From: Mesotaenium endlicherianum | Lineage: Eukaryota; Streptophyta; Zygnematophyceae; Zygnematales; Mesotaeniaceae | Reading direction: 5' to 3' | Length of the DNA: 64,000 nt | Assembly: GCA_009602735.1 (NCBI GenBank) | Contig: WELA01003775.1 | Span: 108,046 to 172,045 of the forward strand | In this document: one piece after another, positions 1-10,011 of the stretch | Layout of the letters: each line of letters starts with the position of its first letter | Position numbering within the stretch: position 1 is the stretch's first letter | The notes under the pieces: generated by a model | Seen by the model: only the letters and a program-made list of their open reading frames with translations | What the model was told of the DNA's origin: nothing | The model's database searches: none | Made by a program: the position numbers and the translations under genes

Positions 1-143
1 ATTTGACTGACGAGTATTATTCACTGCTAGTGTGTTGTCCTTTTGCCGTTAAACAGTTAACGAAAAGTACCATAAAGATTACTTGCTGATATAAAGATCT
101 TTATTAATTGTTAATCGCCTATTTGGTAAGTCGATTCATTTCA
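1..143 (+). repeat. 3' part of left LTR of copy-1 element
   Basis: This matches the last ~140 bases of the LTR at 1952-2672 and its relatives at 27,052-27,771 (+) and 3,249-3,968 (-). It ends GATTCATTTCA. A strong 5' splice-site-like string, TTTGGTAAGT, lies just before the LTR end (about 122-132). Confidence 0.9.
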
Positions 144-194
144 ACTCAGTAGCGGCAAAATATCATGACTCCACTAACTTCATTGTGTTTATGA

Positions 195-1638
195 TTGAGC
201 AGGATGACTCAAAAGTCGGAACTCAAGAGGAAGAGAAGGGCGGAAGAGGCACATGCAGAACACTTGCAATTCCGTGGAGACATCGAATCATCTTCCATCA
301 TCGCTCGGGAATCACAACGACTCCAACAACAGCGGGAGGCACAGAAGAAGAAGGAGGAGGAGGAACAGGCCAGACCGAGGCAGGAAGAAATGGACAGAAA
401 AGCTGCAGAGGAGGCCAAGAAAGCAGAGGAGGAGAGGCAAGCTGAGGAGAAGCGGAAGCAGCAGGCTGAAGAAGAAGAACAGAGGAGAATCAGCAGCTAC
501 CGCTACACGGTGCTGGGCAAGGGCTTTGATCTACTGGAGGAGGCCTTCAAGTATGCCCAGAGAAGTCGCAGTGAGTCGCAGAAGGAAATCCTCCAGAGGG
601 AAGGGGAGACATCCGAAAACTTTGACAAGTATATAGAGGTCGGCACAGGGCTCCTCCTCTACCACGATTACGCCAGGATGGTAGGATATACNCGCCAGGA
701 TGGCAGGATATACAATCGGAGAGGCCAAAGCAATGGCCCAGGTGAACGAAGCTGGAGCTGTCTCGATTCCTGGTATCTTGGTGGCAGATAGGGTCATCAG
801 GATGATCCCCATGGACGCGGACAGCTTCAAGGACTCAACACCCCATATCTGGTTCAAGGCCATCTACAACGAGGTGGAGAGGAGGAGCTGGGAATTCTTG
901 GCTAGGGAAACCAGTCAGCTGGACTTTGCAGAGCACTGGTACCCTTGTACTCTTAAAAGGACAGACCCTGCCTTCTTCCAAAAGCCCACCGATTGGCGGT
1001 GGATGACCATCAACATGAGGGACCAGCAGAATGACAGGGCGACGGATGAGGATTTCCTGACAGACCTAAAGGGGAACATAGTATTGCCCCCTCACATTGC
1101 GGCTTGGGACCCAAGATTGGATGGAGTCAGAGACTGCATGAGCCAAGAGATGCAGGGGGACAGAAGCAGGGCCCGAGAGTCATTCTCCAAAGGGAAGCAC
1201 GCTTATGCCAAATGGGCAAGTAAGCAGGGGGAAAAGGACCTCTATGCGGTCCGGACTCAGCAGCCCCCACCAGCACCCAAAAGGGGAAGGTCAGTAGGAT
1301 ATTCTTTTTCTCGGGAAGAGCTGGAGCAGCTGACAGAGGAGACCCCAGAAGTCTCAGAGGAACCCGGGGACGGCGAGGAGGAGGAGTCGGAGGAAGACGA
1401 GGAGGAAGGCGAGGAGGAGGACACTAGCCCCGCCGTGATCCTGACACCTGCCACATCCCCTGTAAGGGAGAAGACGGGGTGGGCCCCGCCGCAACTCGCT
1501 CAAGAGGAGGATATCACTTGGCTGGGGACTGCCAGAGGACAGACCCCATCTCCAGGCAAGGAGACCCAGTCGGACAGGGCAGACAGGAGGGCTGCTCGGG
1601 AGATAGCCAGAGGCCTGCCAGCATCTCCCTTGCAATAA
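195..1638 (+). pseudogene. gag-like coiled-coil structural protein gene of the LTR element
   Basis: The N-terminal third is a highly charged Glu/Lys/Arg coiled coil. A globular region follows with motifs shared with the sister copy at 25.15-26.7 kb: YRYTV, LQREG, DYA-MVGY, ERRSWE-LARE, PTDWRWMT, LPPHIA and SKGKHA. The tail is acidic (Glu/Asp runs near 1370-1425) and then Pro/Ser/Thr-rich. No zinc knuckle or enzyme motif is visible. A splice-acceptor-like TTTATGATTGAGCAG stands immediately before the start region. I do not recognise the family. Its place as the sole gene between two LTRs suggests a Gag/structural role. The copy is not intact. Confidence 0.7.
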
Positions 1639-1916
1639 GGGCATGTACCCTTGGCTCATGTCATGCAACATCCTTTTGGGATGCCGGTATATGTACCTGT
1701 CAGTTTGAGTGCTGCCCAAGAGAAGGCTGCCTCCCTCCAGACTGTGCAGGAGGAAACAGCCCAGTTACTGCGTTCTCCGCGGGGTCCTTACACTGAACCT
1801 CCCTCTCTGACAGGCTTCAGAAGACCCCAAGACAAGAGGAGGTCTGGCTCCCCTGAGTATAGAGCCTCAGGGACATCTCCCTCCTAATGGCACAACACGC
1901 TGTTATTTGTGTTAGT

Positions 1917-1951
1917 GTTGTCGAGGCGACAACATGATAAGTTGGAGGGAT
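1917..1951 (+). other. Hairpin plus polypurine tract
   Basis: GTTGTCGAGGCGACAAC (1917-1933) is a perfect 7-bp stem with a 3-base loop. A purine-rich stretch GGAGGG precedes the LTR start at 1952. The same hairpin and spacing recur before the LTR at 27,052. The purine tract is the expected plus-strand primer; the role of the hairpin is unknown. Confidence 0.75.
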
Positions 1952-2672
1952 TGTAATGAATCACTATATTGGTGGACATAATATTCATTTAAATAATCTA
2001 GTTAAATAAGTTCAGCCTGCTGAACTCTAGTTAATGATCAGTCTGCTGGACTTTATATTTAATATCAGTTTAATGACTCGGCCCGAAGTAGCAGGCTGAG
2101 GTCACCTTAAGTCAGCTTGCTGACACATTCTTTGACAGCCAGCTGACTTCCGTACTCGGTAGCAGCGAACTGCCTCGATATGCATCTAAGTGTGGTATGC
2201 TAGATGAATGGCCAGATGACATCCCTATGATGGATGGCGATTCGGGATGATGGGAGATGGCGGTGGATTTGGTTAACCGAGGTCCTACCAACGTGGTTAA
2301 CTCCCGGGTAGGCGGTGCCATCGCACTGACCGTTGAACAGTAAACTCATTCCATGTACATATGCTAGGCATTGCTCTCGAGTTCGGCATTCGGAAACGAG
2401 GCCAACTCTCTTGTACAGCTTACTGAGAGAGATCTGAATCCAAGGCGAGAAGCCATTGATATGCACTGTCTTCTAACCTTGCTTATGTATAAGTTTACTG
2501 ATTTGCATTATTGATGCTAGTTTACTCGCATTTGAGTTACGAGTATTATTCACTGCTAATGTGTTGTCCTTTGCCGTTTAACCAGTTAACGAAAATTACC
2601 ATAAAGATTACTTACTGATGTAAAGATCTTTATTAATTGTTAATCGCTTATTTGGTAAGTCGATTCATTTCA
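1952..2672 (+). repeat. Right LTR (721 bp) of copy-1 element
   Basis: It runs from TGTAATGAATC to GATTCATTTCA. Five related short motifs built on CAGC(N)TGCTG lie at about 2011-2024, 2037-2051, 2089-2102, 2111-2124 and 2133-2148, probably in U3. Beyond its end the sequence changes directly into a minus-strand gag gene, so this element sits inside or against another one. Confidence 0.92.
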
Positions 2673-3214
2673 GACTGATACATGGTCGCCATTTGCGACT
2701 GCATTTGAACGAACAATGCTCCCAAGTCTATTCTCTGGGGTGGAAGTCTAGCAAATGCAGCAGCAGCATTGGCATCTACTCGCTGAGTAGTGTCCTCAAC
2801 AGTCCCTCTCGCTCCTGCAGCAGCAATTCCTGCCGCATTCAGCCGGTCACGTATTTGACCTAGGGGTACATTGAGTTGTACAGCAGGAGGTGGGTTCAGA
2901 ACATTGGCCCTTGCTGCCATAAGTTCTTCAACAGTGCGCTCGTCAGCTGGCTGTCCTTCCCTCCTTTCTGTATCTTCAGCGGCCTTTGCTACTTGTTCAG
3001 CTTCTAATCTGGCTCTCTCCTCCTCAGCTTGCTGTGTTGCGACTGCGGCAATAGCAGCTGCCTCATCCGCAGCCTCTCTAGCTGTAGTATCTGCTACTGC
3101 TTCAGAATAGGTACGGGTTCCCGCTACATGGCTTTCTGCCTGGTTTTTGACATTCTCGTTATCTTGGTTCTCCATGTCTCGGGAGTTGCTAGTTTGAGAC
3201 CTTGTCCTTACCAT
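2673..3214 (-). pseudogene. Gag N-terminal fragment
   Basis: The fragment starts MVRTRSQTSNSRD, the 'MVRTR' opening often seen in plant Ty3-type Gag proteins. An Ala/Glu-rich coiled-coil stretch follows (about residues 45-90), then a Pro/Leu-rich part. No capsid or zinc-knuckle region is present because the neighbouring LTR cuts the region off. It is a fragment only. Confidence 0.6.
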
Positions 3215-3235
3215 ACAAAGAAGACTGTGATAACT

Positions 3236-3247
3236 GCTCTGATACCA
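3236..3247 (-). other. tRNA-iMet primer-binding site
   Basis: The minus strand reads TGGTATCAGAGC, the standard plant LTR-element primer site complementary to the 3' end of initiator tRNA-Met. It lies one base inside the LTR edge at 3249. Confidence 0.92.
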
Positions 3248-3248
3248 T

Positions 3249-3968
3249 TGAAATGAATCGACTTACCAAATAGGCGATTAACAATTAATAAAGATCTTTA
3301 TATCAGCGAGTAATCTTTATGGATTTTTCGTTAACTGATTAAACGCCAAAAGGACAACACACTAGCAGTGAACAACACTCGTAAATCAAATGCGAGTAAA
3401 CTAGCATGTATAATGCACTCAGTAAACTCATATATAAGCAAGGTGGGAAGACACTGCATATCAATGACTTCTCGCCTTTGATTCAGATCGCTCTCAATAA
3501 GCTGTACAAGAGAGTTGGCCTCGTTTCCAAATGCCGAACTCGAGAGTAATGCCTAGCATATGTACATGGAATGAGTTTACTGTTCAACGGCCAGTGCGAT
3601 GGCACCTCCTACCCGGGAGTTAACCACGTTGGTAGGACCTCGGTTAACCAGATCCACCGCCATCTCCCATCATCCCGAATCGCCATCTATCATAGGGATG
3701 TCATCTGGCCATGCATCTAGCATACCACACTTAGATGCATATCGAGGCAGTTCGCTGCTACCGAGTACGGAAGTCAGCTGGCTGTCAAACAATGTGTCAG
3801 CAAGCTGACTTAAGCTGACTTCAGCCTGCTGCTTTCGGCTGAGTCATTATATTGATATTAATTATAAAGTCCAGCAGACTGATTATTAACTCGAGTTCAG
3901 CAGGCTGAACTTATTTAACTGTTATATTTAAATGAATATCATATCAACCAATATACTGATTCATTGCA
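3249..3968 (-). repeat. 5' LTR (720 bp) of the minus-strand remnant
   Basis: On the minus strand it starts TGCAATGAATCAG and ends CGATTCATTTCA. It is the same family as 1952-2672 but in opposite orientation, so these two are not the LTR pair of one element. Confidence 0.9.
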
Positions 3969-4059
3969 CTTGTGCACTTTGTTGGGCTGAGACCATGTCT
4001 CCAATGGTGAAGACCTCAGTTGCTGTCTGGTTTTTCCCAACACAGGTATCCAGTAGTTG

Positions 4060-6070
4060 CTACTCTTTGGGTCCGGGTGGGGGCTTTCCGCCCTCATCCT
4101 GGCCTTCAGGCTTTCCTGCCTGATTGTTAGACGGTGGATTGGCAGGCTTCGCAGCTTGCTTCTCCGCTCTCTTAGGCTTGGCGGCCTGCTTCTTAGACCT
4201 CTTACCTTTCCCAATAGATTGTCGCCTTTCTGGTCGCGTGGGGTAGGTCAGGCGCCTCCGGATGGGCTGCCTCAAGAATCTTTCTTCATCGGCCGCAGTC
4301 CAGCTGGTCCCTGTTCCTCCTTCTTCACGTGGTGGGGGTGGGTTTGGCAAAGGCCATCCTGCTGGATCTGCTCTGGGGTCGATTGTCCAACCCCATTTGC
4401 GCTCAATGGTAGCTATGCGCGCAACGGTTGTGCCAAACTCCTCCCTGGCTAATTGCGTAACCGTCCATGCTTGTGTCATAGTCTGCGATCTTTGGGCCGC
4501 AACTAGTTGTGCGTATACAGCATATTTTCTGCTGTCAAGCGACTTATGGTGCTTCTTAGCTCTACGAGTTCCCTTTTCGACACTGCAGGTGTCCTAGGAG
4601 CTGAACTGTCCTTCTCCCACGTTCCAGTGGTTGAAGGGCGCACCATGGGAATGTGAATTCCCAATGTCATGGCTTTGCAAATTAAGCCATCCTCTCCCTC
4701 TCTCTGCAGAATCTCTAGGATAGGTTACGGAGGAGGAGCCGTGGTTCCTTTCGGAACCCCCTCTCTCTGAGCTGTTCCCCTGTACCTGAGGTAACGCATC
4801 AGCATCCGCCTGAAAGGTGCATTCCCTGCCCGAGCAACCTTTTTTGGTCTGCTTGCGCGACCGTGAAGATTTCCTTGTGTTGGTTCCACCTTAGCGATGC
4901 AGGCAGCCACTTCCCGAGGCTGTTGAAGCTGATGTGGGGTAGCTTCTGGTGCTGGCAGTCTGTCGATTGGAGTGCTTGATGTAGGCGACCTTAGATCGTT
5001 ATAAAGATTGGCCGGGCTGGGTCCTTCCATCATCAATTGTTCGTTCACCCAGTGATCCGTTCTGAGTTCTTGTAGCTCCAATACATCTGGTTTTGGGGTA
5101 GGAAAACGTGGAATTGCTTCCTGAATCTCCTCTTCATTGGTGACTGACGGTAGGTCAAAGCTTGGAAGGTCTAGCATCTCTGCCTCATCTTCAACTGATT
5201 TTTCCACTCCGGGTGGTGGCATTTCTCCTTCATTATCGGTATTGAGTTTTGCCAAGTTGACGATGGCTGATTGCAGAGCGCTTGCCGCCTTAGCCACTTC
5301 TCGTTCTTGGTGTTGTCGGGCGCCTGCGTCCAGCAGTTGCTCCATGACTTGCCTCGCAATGTGTTCAGCTATTTGACGGGCTGAACCCTGCTGTTGCCCC
5401 TTAGCTTTCGGCTCTGAGCTCATCAGGGCAGGTGTTGTAGACAGTTTCTTGTCCAACTCCTCCTGGCGTTCTTCGAATATGACTTCGAGACATATGGTCT
5501 TTGCGAACCCTCCAGAATCTCCTGAGTTCTGGCTACTCTCTTCGGCCCATTCACCAAGATTGCACTGGCGTTCTTGCCTTGGTGCTGCTTGCTCTGGTGA
5601 AGACGATAGACACTTTTGGTTAGCTTCCCAGCTACTTGAGCTTTCCTGCCAATAGTCTCCATGCCCAGCTGCCCTTGGGCTGAGGGGGGTGTCATACCCT
5701 GACCAAGCTTCTTCACATCTTAATGTCGTTGTTCCGGGAGGTGAGCTCCCAAAAATCTGGCTGTGAGTGGCGTTTCTCACAGATAATGGGGTGTCATGCG
5801 TGTCGTCCTCCACTCCTGGCAGCGATGCTGCTTGCTCAGGTGCCTGATCCCTCATGGGTGTATTCTCTCTTTCCAGAGGTGCTTGTAATTCATTGGTCCG
5901 CTTATCAATCCGGTCCAATAGCTCCTGACATCTCATCAGTTCTCCCATCCTATCTCCCTGGTATGCTTGAATTACAGCGGCTGCCGCTGCGTCTCTTCGC
6001 ACCCAGTATTTTTCTTGTTGCTGATGTGCCGTTTTGATAGCCCTCTGGTCCGATGTTGGCACCACAGTGT
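4060..6070 (-). pseudogene. Linker region between methyltransferase and RT (element copy 1)
   Basis: This is a long low-complexity, charged protein region (Gln/Glu/Pro-rich, with Lys-Gln-Ala-Ala-Lys repeats near 4.1-4.2 kb). It matches the counterpart at 36.7-37.9 kb plus 29.3-29.99 kb. No enzyme motif was found. In both copies it separates the methyltransferase from the RT. It may be a structural or basic nucleic-acid-binding segment; the function is unknown. Confidence 0.6.
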
Positions 6071-6079
6071 TCCCAATTT

Positions 6080-7340
6080 TGGTCTTGGCATAGGCTTGTC
6101 AGTGAAGGTCAACTGTTGCCATGTCATGATTGTTTCCACCAACCAAGTCATAGAGTGCTGCCCGATCATGTTGCCGAAAATCTTTGCAGCCTCATTTGAT
6201 CCTACAGCGCCAGCTATATGCTGAGCTATGTTGTCGGGTATTCCCAGGCATTTGCCCTTTCCACCGCCGTGGGCTCCCTCCACACGGCGTCTCTTTTATA
6301 CATGTCTTTGACCATTCCTGGTCCACCTCCTCTGAAGGCTCGAGATCCTGGATATGTTGTAAAGGTAGGGAGTACCACTCTTGGCTGACCTGGTTCGTTG
6401 GTGACACGCTGTGGATAGGAATCCCTCCAGGTCACTGGTCTGGTATGCACCGCCAGTGCCTTTTCCATTGTCAATGCTGTTGGTGATCGCCGTGTAATGT
6501 CCTCCATTTCTCTCAGGACCTTGATGGACATGCCGTTGGTCCAAAATATCCTGGCCCTATGAAACAATCCTCTGTGCTTGGCGTCGTTGATTAGCACATG
6601 ATGGCCCAAAGTGGAGTAAAAAATCAGCCATGGTTCCCCCGGCTTCATCAGCTTGTAGTCCATTCTTAGATGTACGTTCTCAATCACAAACATAGGTGGG
6701 TGATAGTGCTGACGTTCCCGCAGCATGCTGATGATTTTCACCATCCATCCCCGGTGTTGCGCTCGTGGATCACTGAATCCCCTCCTGTTTCCAGCTTGAG
6801 AAAATGGTTGACAAGGGAATCCAGCAAAGATCCAATCAATCCTGTAACCATACAGGTATTCACGTTCATAATGTTGCCTCCAGCAATGCGCTCGACATTG
6901 CCATATATAGGCGCCAACCTTTGAAAATGATGCATTTGCCGCATCTGTTTCATGACCTCTTGGAATGCTTGAAAAGCGAGGTCATCGTTGTCCACATACA
7001 AGACTTTGGCCACCTGTATTCCTCGGTGGATCAAGGCTATGGTCCCAGAGCCAAGTCCGGCAAATAATTCCAACACCACCACTCCCCTTTTGCGGAAAGG
7101 ATCTTCCATCCTGACAATGCCTTGCGGCAGCGGCTCCACTCCAGGCATCAGATTTGCAGAGGAGGTAACTGGGTAGGGTACTGGCAGCAGCTCTTGCGGG
7201 CCGTAGTCCCCATTACTCACAGTTTCCAGCTGCTTCATGATCTGGGGTTGCCATACCAAGGGTGTTGGCATGTTGATGCTTGTATAGCCTTCCTCTTCTT
7301 GCTTCATGAGGTAGTCGATGGCTTTTGGGTACCTGTCATT
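6080..7340 (-). pseudogene. Cytosine-5 DNA methyltransferase domain encoded by the retrotransposon (copy 1)
   Basis: The ordered motifs of a C5 methyltransferase are visible on the minus strand: motif I (SAM binding) VVLELFAGLGSGTIAL, then VLYVDNDDLAFQAF (motif II), the catalytic FAGFPCQPFSQ block (motif IV), PPMFVIENV (motif VI, ENV), and INDAKHRGLFHRARIFWTN (motif VIII region). The C-terminal part, around IFGNMIG, resembles motif X. The family methylates cytosine in DNA using S-adenosylmethionine through the Pro-Cys cysteine. The motif VIII region looks DNMT3/DRM-like, which is tentative. It lies between protease and linker, so it is element cargo rather than a host gene. The copy is not intact. 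Confidence 0.85.
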
Positions 7341-7349
7341 AGCGTAACA

Positions 7350-8190
7350 GTCTTGCAGTCCGTAGTTTGCTTCTCCTGTGCAAACCATTTTCACAGGATT
7401 CTCTCCTGCCGGCTGTTTTTCCAGTTGACTGGTAAGTCACTCTCTGTTTCCGCGGATCAATGATCATACCCAAGGGAATCAGTGCTTCTGTTCCCAAGAG
7501 AACATCATAGTTCTCAACTTTTGTCACTGTGCACTCCATGAATAGTGACGCCTCTTCAGATTTCCCTGGATTTACTGTGATTTTCAGAGGCTTGCGAGTA
7601 ATCCCACAAGACTTTGAAACTTGTCCTGAGGCAGTTTTCAACTGAAAAGGACTCTCTTTCAAGTCCCTTGTCGTCAAACCTAGAGCTTTCACAGCTCGTT
7701 TTCCCAAAATGACTGGCTGTGCACCTGTATCCAACAGAATGTTGGGAGCTGCCCAGTTGTTGAAGATCAATGCACCATCCTTATTTTGCACTCTCACGGT
7801 GCTAAAGTTGGTGGGCAATGAGGCGCTATTTGCTTCTTCCTCAGCTATATCCAGCTGATCTCCGGTCTCTTCAACTGTGAATGGGTAGGTGATGTGCAAA
7901 TCCGCGAGAGAAAGCAAAGGAGCATGCTGGATCCGGTGTTCCACCAGAGCCTTCAGCTTCTCCAGTGAAAAACTGAATGTCTTGCGCGACCCGGGCCTGG
8001 TTTGTCGTAGCTGCGAAATCTCATTTTCATCCAAAGTGATCCGGAAAGTCAGAGGAAGCTTCCCGGCATTCCTTGGCACGAGACGGTTGTGATCTGCTTG
8101 CTCGGCAGCCGTTACATCCACAACCCTTTCAGGTAGCCGCTTCTCGTCTTTGCAGACGGTCTTTTCTGCAATGTCTGCATCATAATAGAC
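7350..8190 (-). pseudogene. Retroviral-type aspartic protease (element copy 1)
   Basis: The motif ILLDTGAQPVILGKRAV is the flap-and-active-site DTG type, followed by the partner strand motif YDVLLGTEALIPLG about 85 residues later, as in pepsin-like retrotransposon proteases. It sits between the zinc-knuckle part of Gag and the methyltransferase. Its role is cleavage of the Gag-Pol product. Confidence 0.85.
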
Positions 8191-8199
8191 ATTGGGCGC

Positions 8200-9980
8200 A
8201 TTTAGTTTTGCAAACTGTGCTTTCAACTCAGCGATTTGTGCACTCATAGCTTCATACTTCTGGTTACCCTCGCGGTTACCAGAGCAACCCTTTTCTTTCT
8301 TTTTCTCTTTGTCTGCCTCTTTCGTGGCAGCATTTGCCCAGGGCGGCTTTAGATTTGGGTTCTTAGACCAACACTCATCTTCCGAGTGTCCCTTCTTACT
8401 GCAATGTGCGCATATCTGCGCTTTGGTAGCGGATAGTTGCTTAGCATCTGGGTACGGACAGTCCCTCTTTTGATGTCCTGATTTCCCGCAATTCCAACAA
8501 CTCTCTGCTGTCTCAGCAGCGTTGGCGTGCTTAGCAAACTTATTGAAAGACCCGCTCTTTTTCTTAAACTGAAAATTAGAGCTGTTGGCCTTAGGCGAAG
8601 AGAATTCCTCTCTCCTTTCAGGAGCCATAAGCGTCATGGAAGCCTCTTTATACCATACTTTACCTTCTTCGATATTTCATGCTATTTCAGCCGCCTCGTC
8701 GATGTCCCAATCAACCTCGTGATTTGCAGACAGATGTGGCCTGACTTCACGATCTGTTTCCTTGCCCAAGCACAACAGAAATTTGTCAGCCACTTTTCTG
8801 GGCTCGTATGTTTTTGCCTTTTTGACGAGGTCTACCAATCTAGATTTGACCTCCATGACGGTGTCGTTCTTTTGACGAACAAAATGCACATAACGGTGCA
8901 CCTTAAGACCGCGATCCTCTGGAAATCGTGCGTCAAGCAACTTGAAGAAACGACGCAGGCAATGCGTGGAGTCTAGCTGGTCATCCCCAGCCTCCATATC
9001 CTTATGACAGCTAGCCAAGGCTTGCGCATGGCTTGCCTCTGTCGTGGCGCTATCGCTTTGCTGACCATTGAGAGGTGTAGCTTTGCGTGTTACTCGACCC
9101 TAAGCTTTAGCAATCTTTTCAGACAATTTTTTACACACCTTTCGCAATTTTGCGACAGAGCTGGCATCATCATCTTGAGTGGCAGCTTTCCGCTGGCCCT
9201 CAGTGAGTTGCCTCATGGCCTGTTAATTCTTGTGTTAGTGCAGCTAAGTCTATGCTCTCAACAGGTGCAGTTGTCACTGTTCTTCCTGAAGATAAAGCGG
9301 ACATTCGGGCTTTCGCAGCCTCTTTCTGGATTTTTAAATCCCTAGTCCTTTTCTGTTCTTCAAACGCCCATTCCTGGGTGAGGTCTTCATTCTTCCGGAA
9401 TTGGCAATATAACAGCAGGGCATCCTTGTCCAAGTACTGAACCAAGCCTATAAATGCGACAGATTGCGTATAAGAAGAATCTTTCCGAATCTTCTCAAAG
9501 AATTCTGCCCAATAGATCTCATCAAACTCTTCGAAAGTGAGACCATTGTCGCTGGTTCGTACGCTAAAACACTTTGCAGACAGCTTGAACTTAGGATTTT
9601 CATCCCGATTATCATCGGCCATTTTGAACGGTGAACAGGACTCACTGACTCTTCCCCACACGTCTTGCTCTCTGCCCAAATCAGGTGCAAAGGCTCGTGT
9701 GTTATCTGGGTTCTCATTGCTTGCGGAGTTATAACGAGACTCGTCTCTCGACGTTTGCTCACTCCACTGGTTGTCAGTATGCTCAGACGTCTCACTTTCT
9801 CGTGGACTCTGGCTAGAATCAGAACCTTCTGCAGGCTCCACAGAGTGGTAGAGTCTTCCACTCCTCAGTCGCATATACAGTTGAATTTCTGCGGGTCCCT
9901 TTCCAGGTTGGACACCGGCAGCCTTCACAAGCCTCAATCCCCAACTGACTTGGGAATTCATGTTCACCTGAACCAATCAA
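8200..9980 (-). pseudogene. Gag: capsid-like region and two CCHC zinc knuckles (element copy 1)
   Basis: The capsid-like region includes FEEFDEIYWAEFFEKIRKD and LRRFFKLLDARFPEDR. Two zinc knuckles follow, CWNCGKSGHQKRDC and CAHCSKKGHSEDEC, near 8.4-8.5 kb. A Lys-rich stretch and a short coiled coil lie between these and the protease. Same-order sequence occurs in copy 2 at 40.1-41.7 kb. Confidence 0.85.
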
Positions 9981-10011
9981 CCCAAGTTCTCAGAAGTAGG
10001 AGAGAAGCGTC

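Larger units (their letters stand above)
1..2672 (+). mobile_element. LTR retroelement with one coiled-coil protein gene and no pol (copy 1)
   Basis: The element has an incomplete left LTR (1-143), a single protein-coding region, a polypurine tract and a right LTR (1952-2672). The LTRs start TGTAATGAATC and end GATTCATTTCA, an inverted terminal match typical of LTR elements. There are only about 1.8 kb between the LTRs, and no protease, reverse transcriptase or integrase can be seen, so it must borrow these from a helper. This resembles what has been called TR-GAG or non-autonomous LTR elements. The left end is cut by the window edge, so target duplications cannot be checked. It is broken, with one or two breaks. 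A sister copy lies at about 25.1-27.8 kb. Confidence 0.85.
2673..3968 (-). mobile_element. Remnant of a minus-strand LTR retrotransposon: 5' LTR, primer site, start of gag
   Basis: On the minus strand the order is LTR (3968-3249), a primer-binding site matching initiator tRNA-Met, and the beginning of a Gag protein. The rest is missing where the + strand LTR at 1952-2672 abuts. The LTR belongs to the same family as that of the copy-1 element, so this kind of unit may supply the enzymes for the pol-less elements; that is inference. The remnant is broken. Confidence 0.8.

Noticed and set aside
1257-1454. Minus-strand Ser-rich ORF
   Set aside because: It is the antisense shadow of the Glu/Asp-rich tail of the coiled-coil gene.
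1917-1933. CRISPR-like repeat
   Set aside because: The hairpin occurs once per element copy; there is no array and no spacers.
1952-3968. LTR pair of one element (1952-2672 and 3249-3968)
   Set aside because: The two LTRs are in opposite orientation and the sequence between them reads from the minus-strand LTR only.
6080-7340. Host methyltransferase gene (MET1, CMT or DRM type) or a bacterial restriction-modification enzyme
   Set aside because: It is flanked on the same strand by protease/Gag on one side and the linker/RT on the other in two separate copies, lacks the extra modules of host enzymes, and has no restriction enzyme partner.
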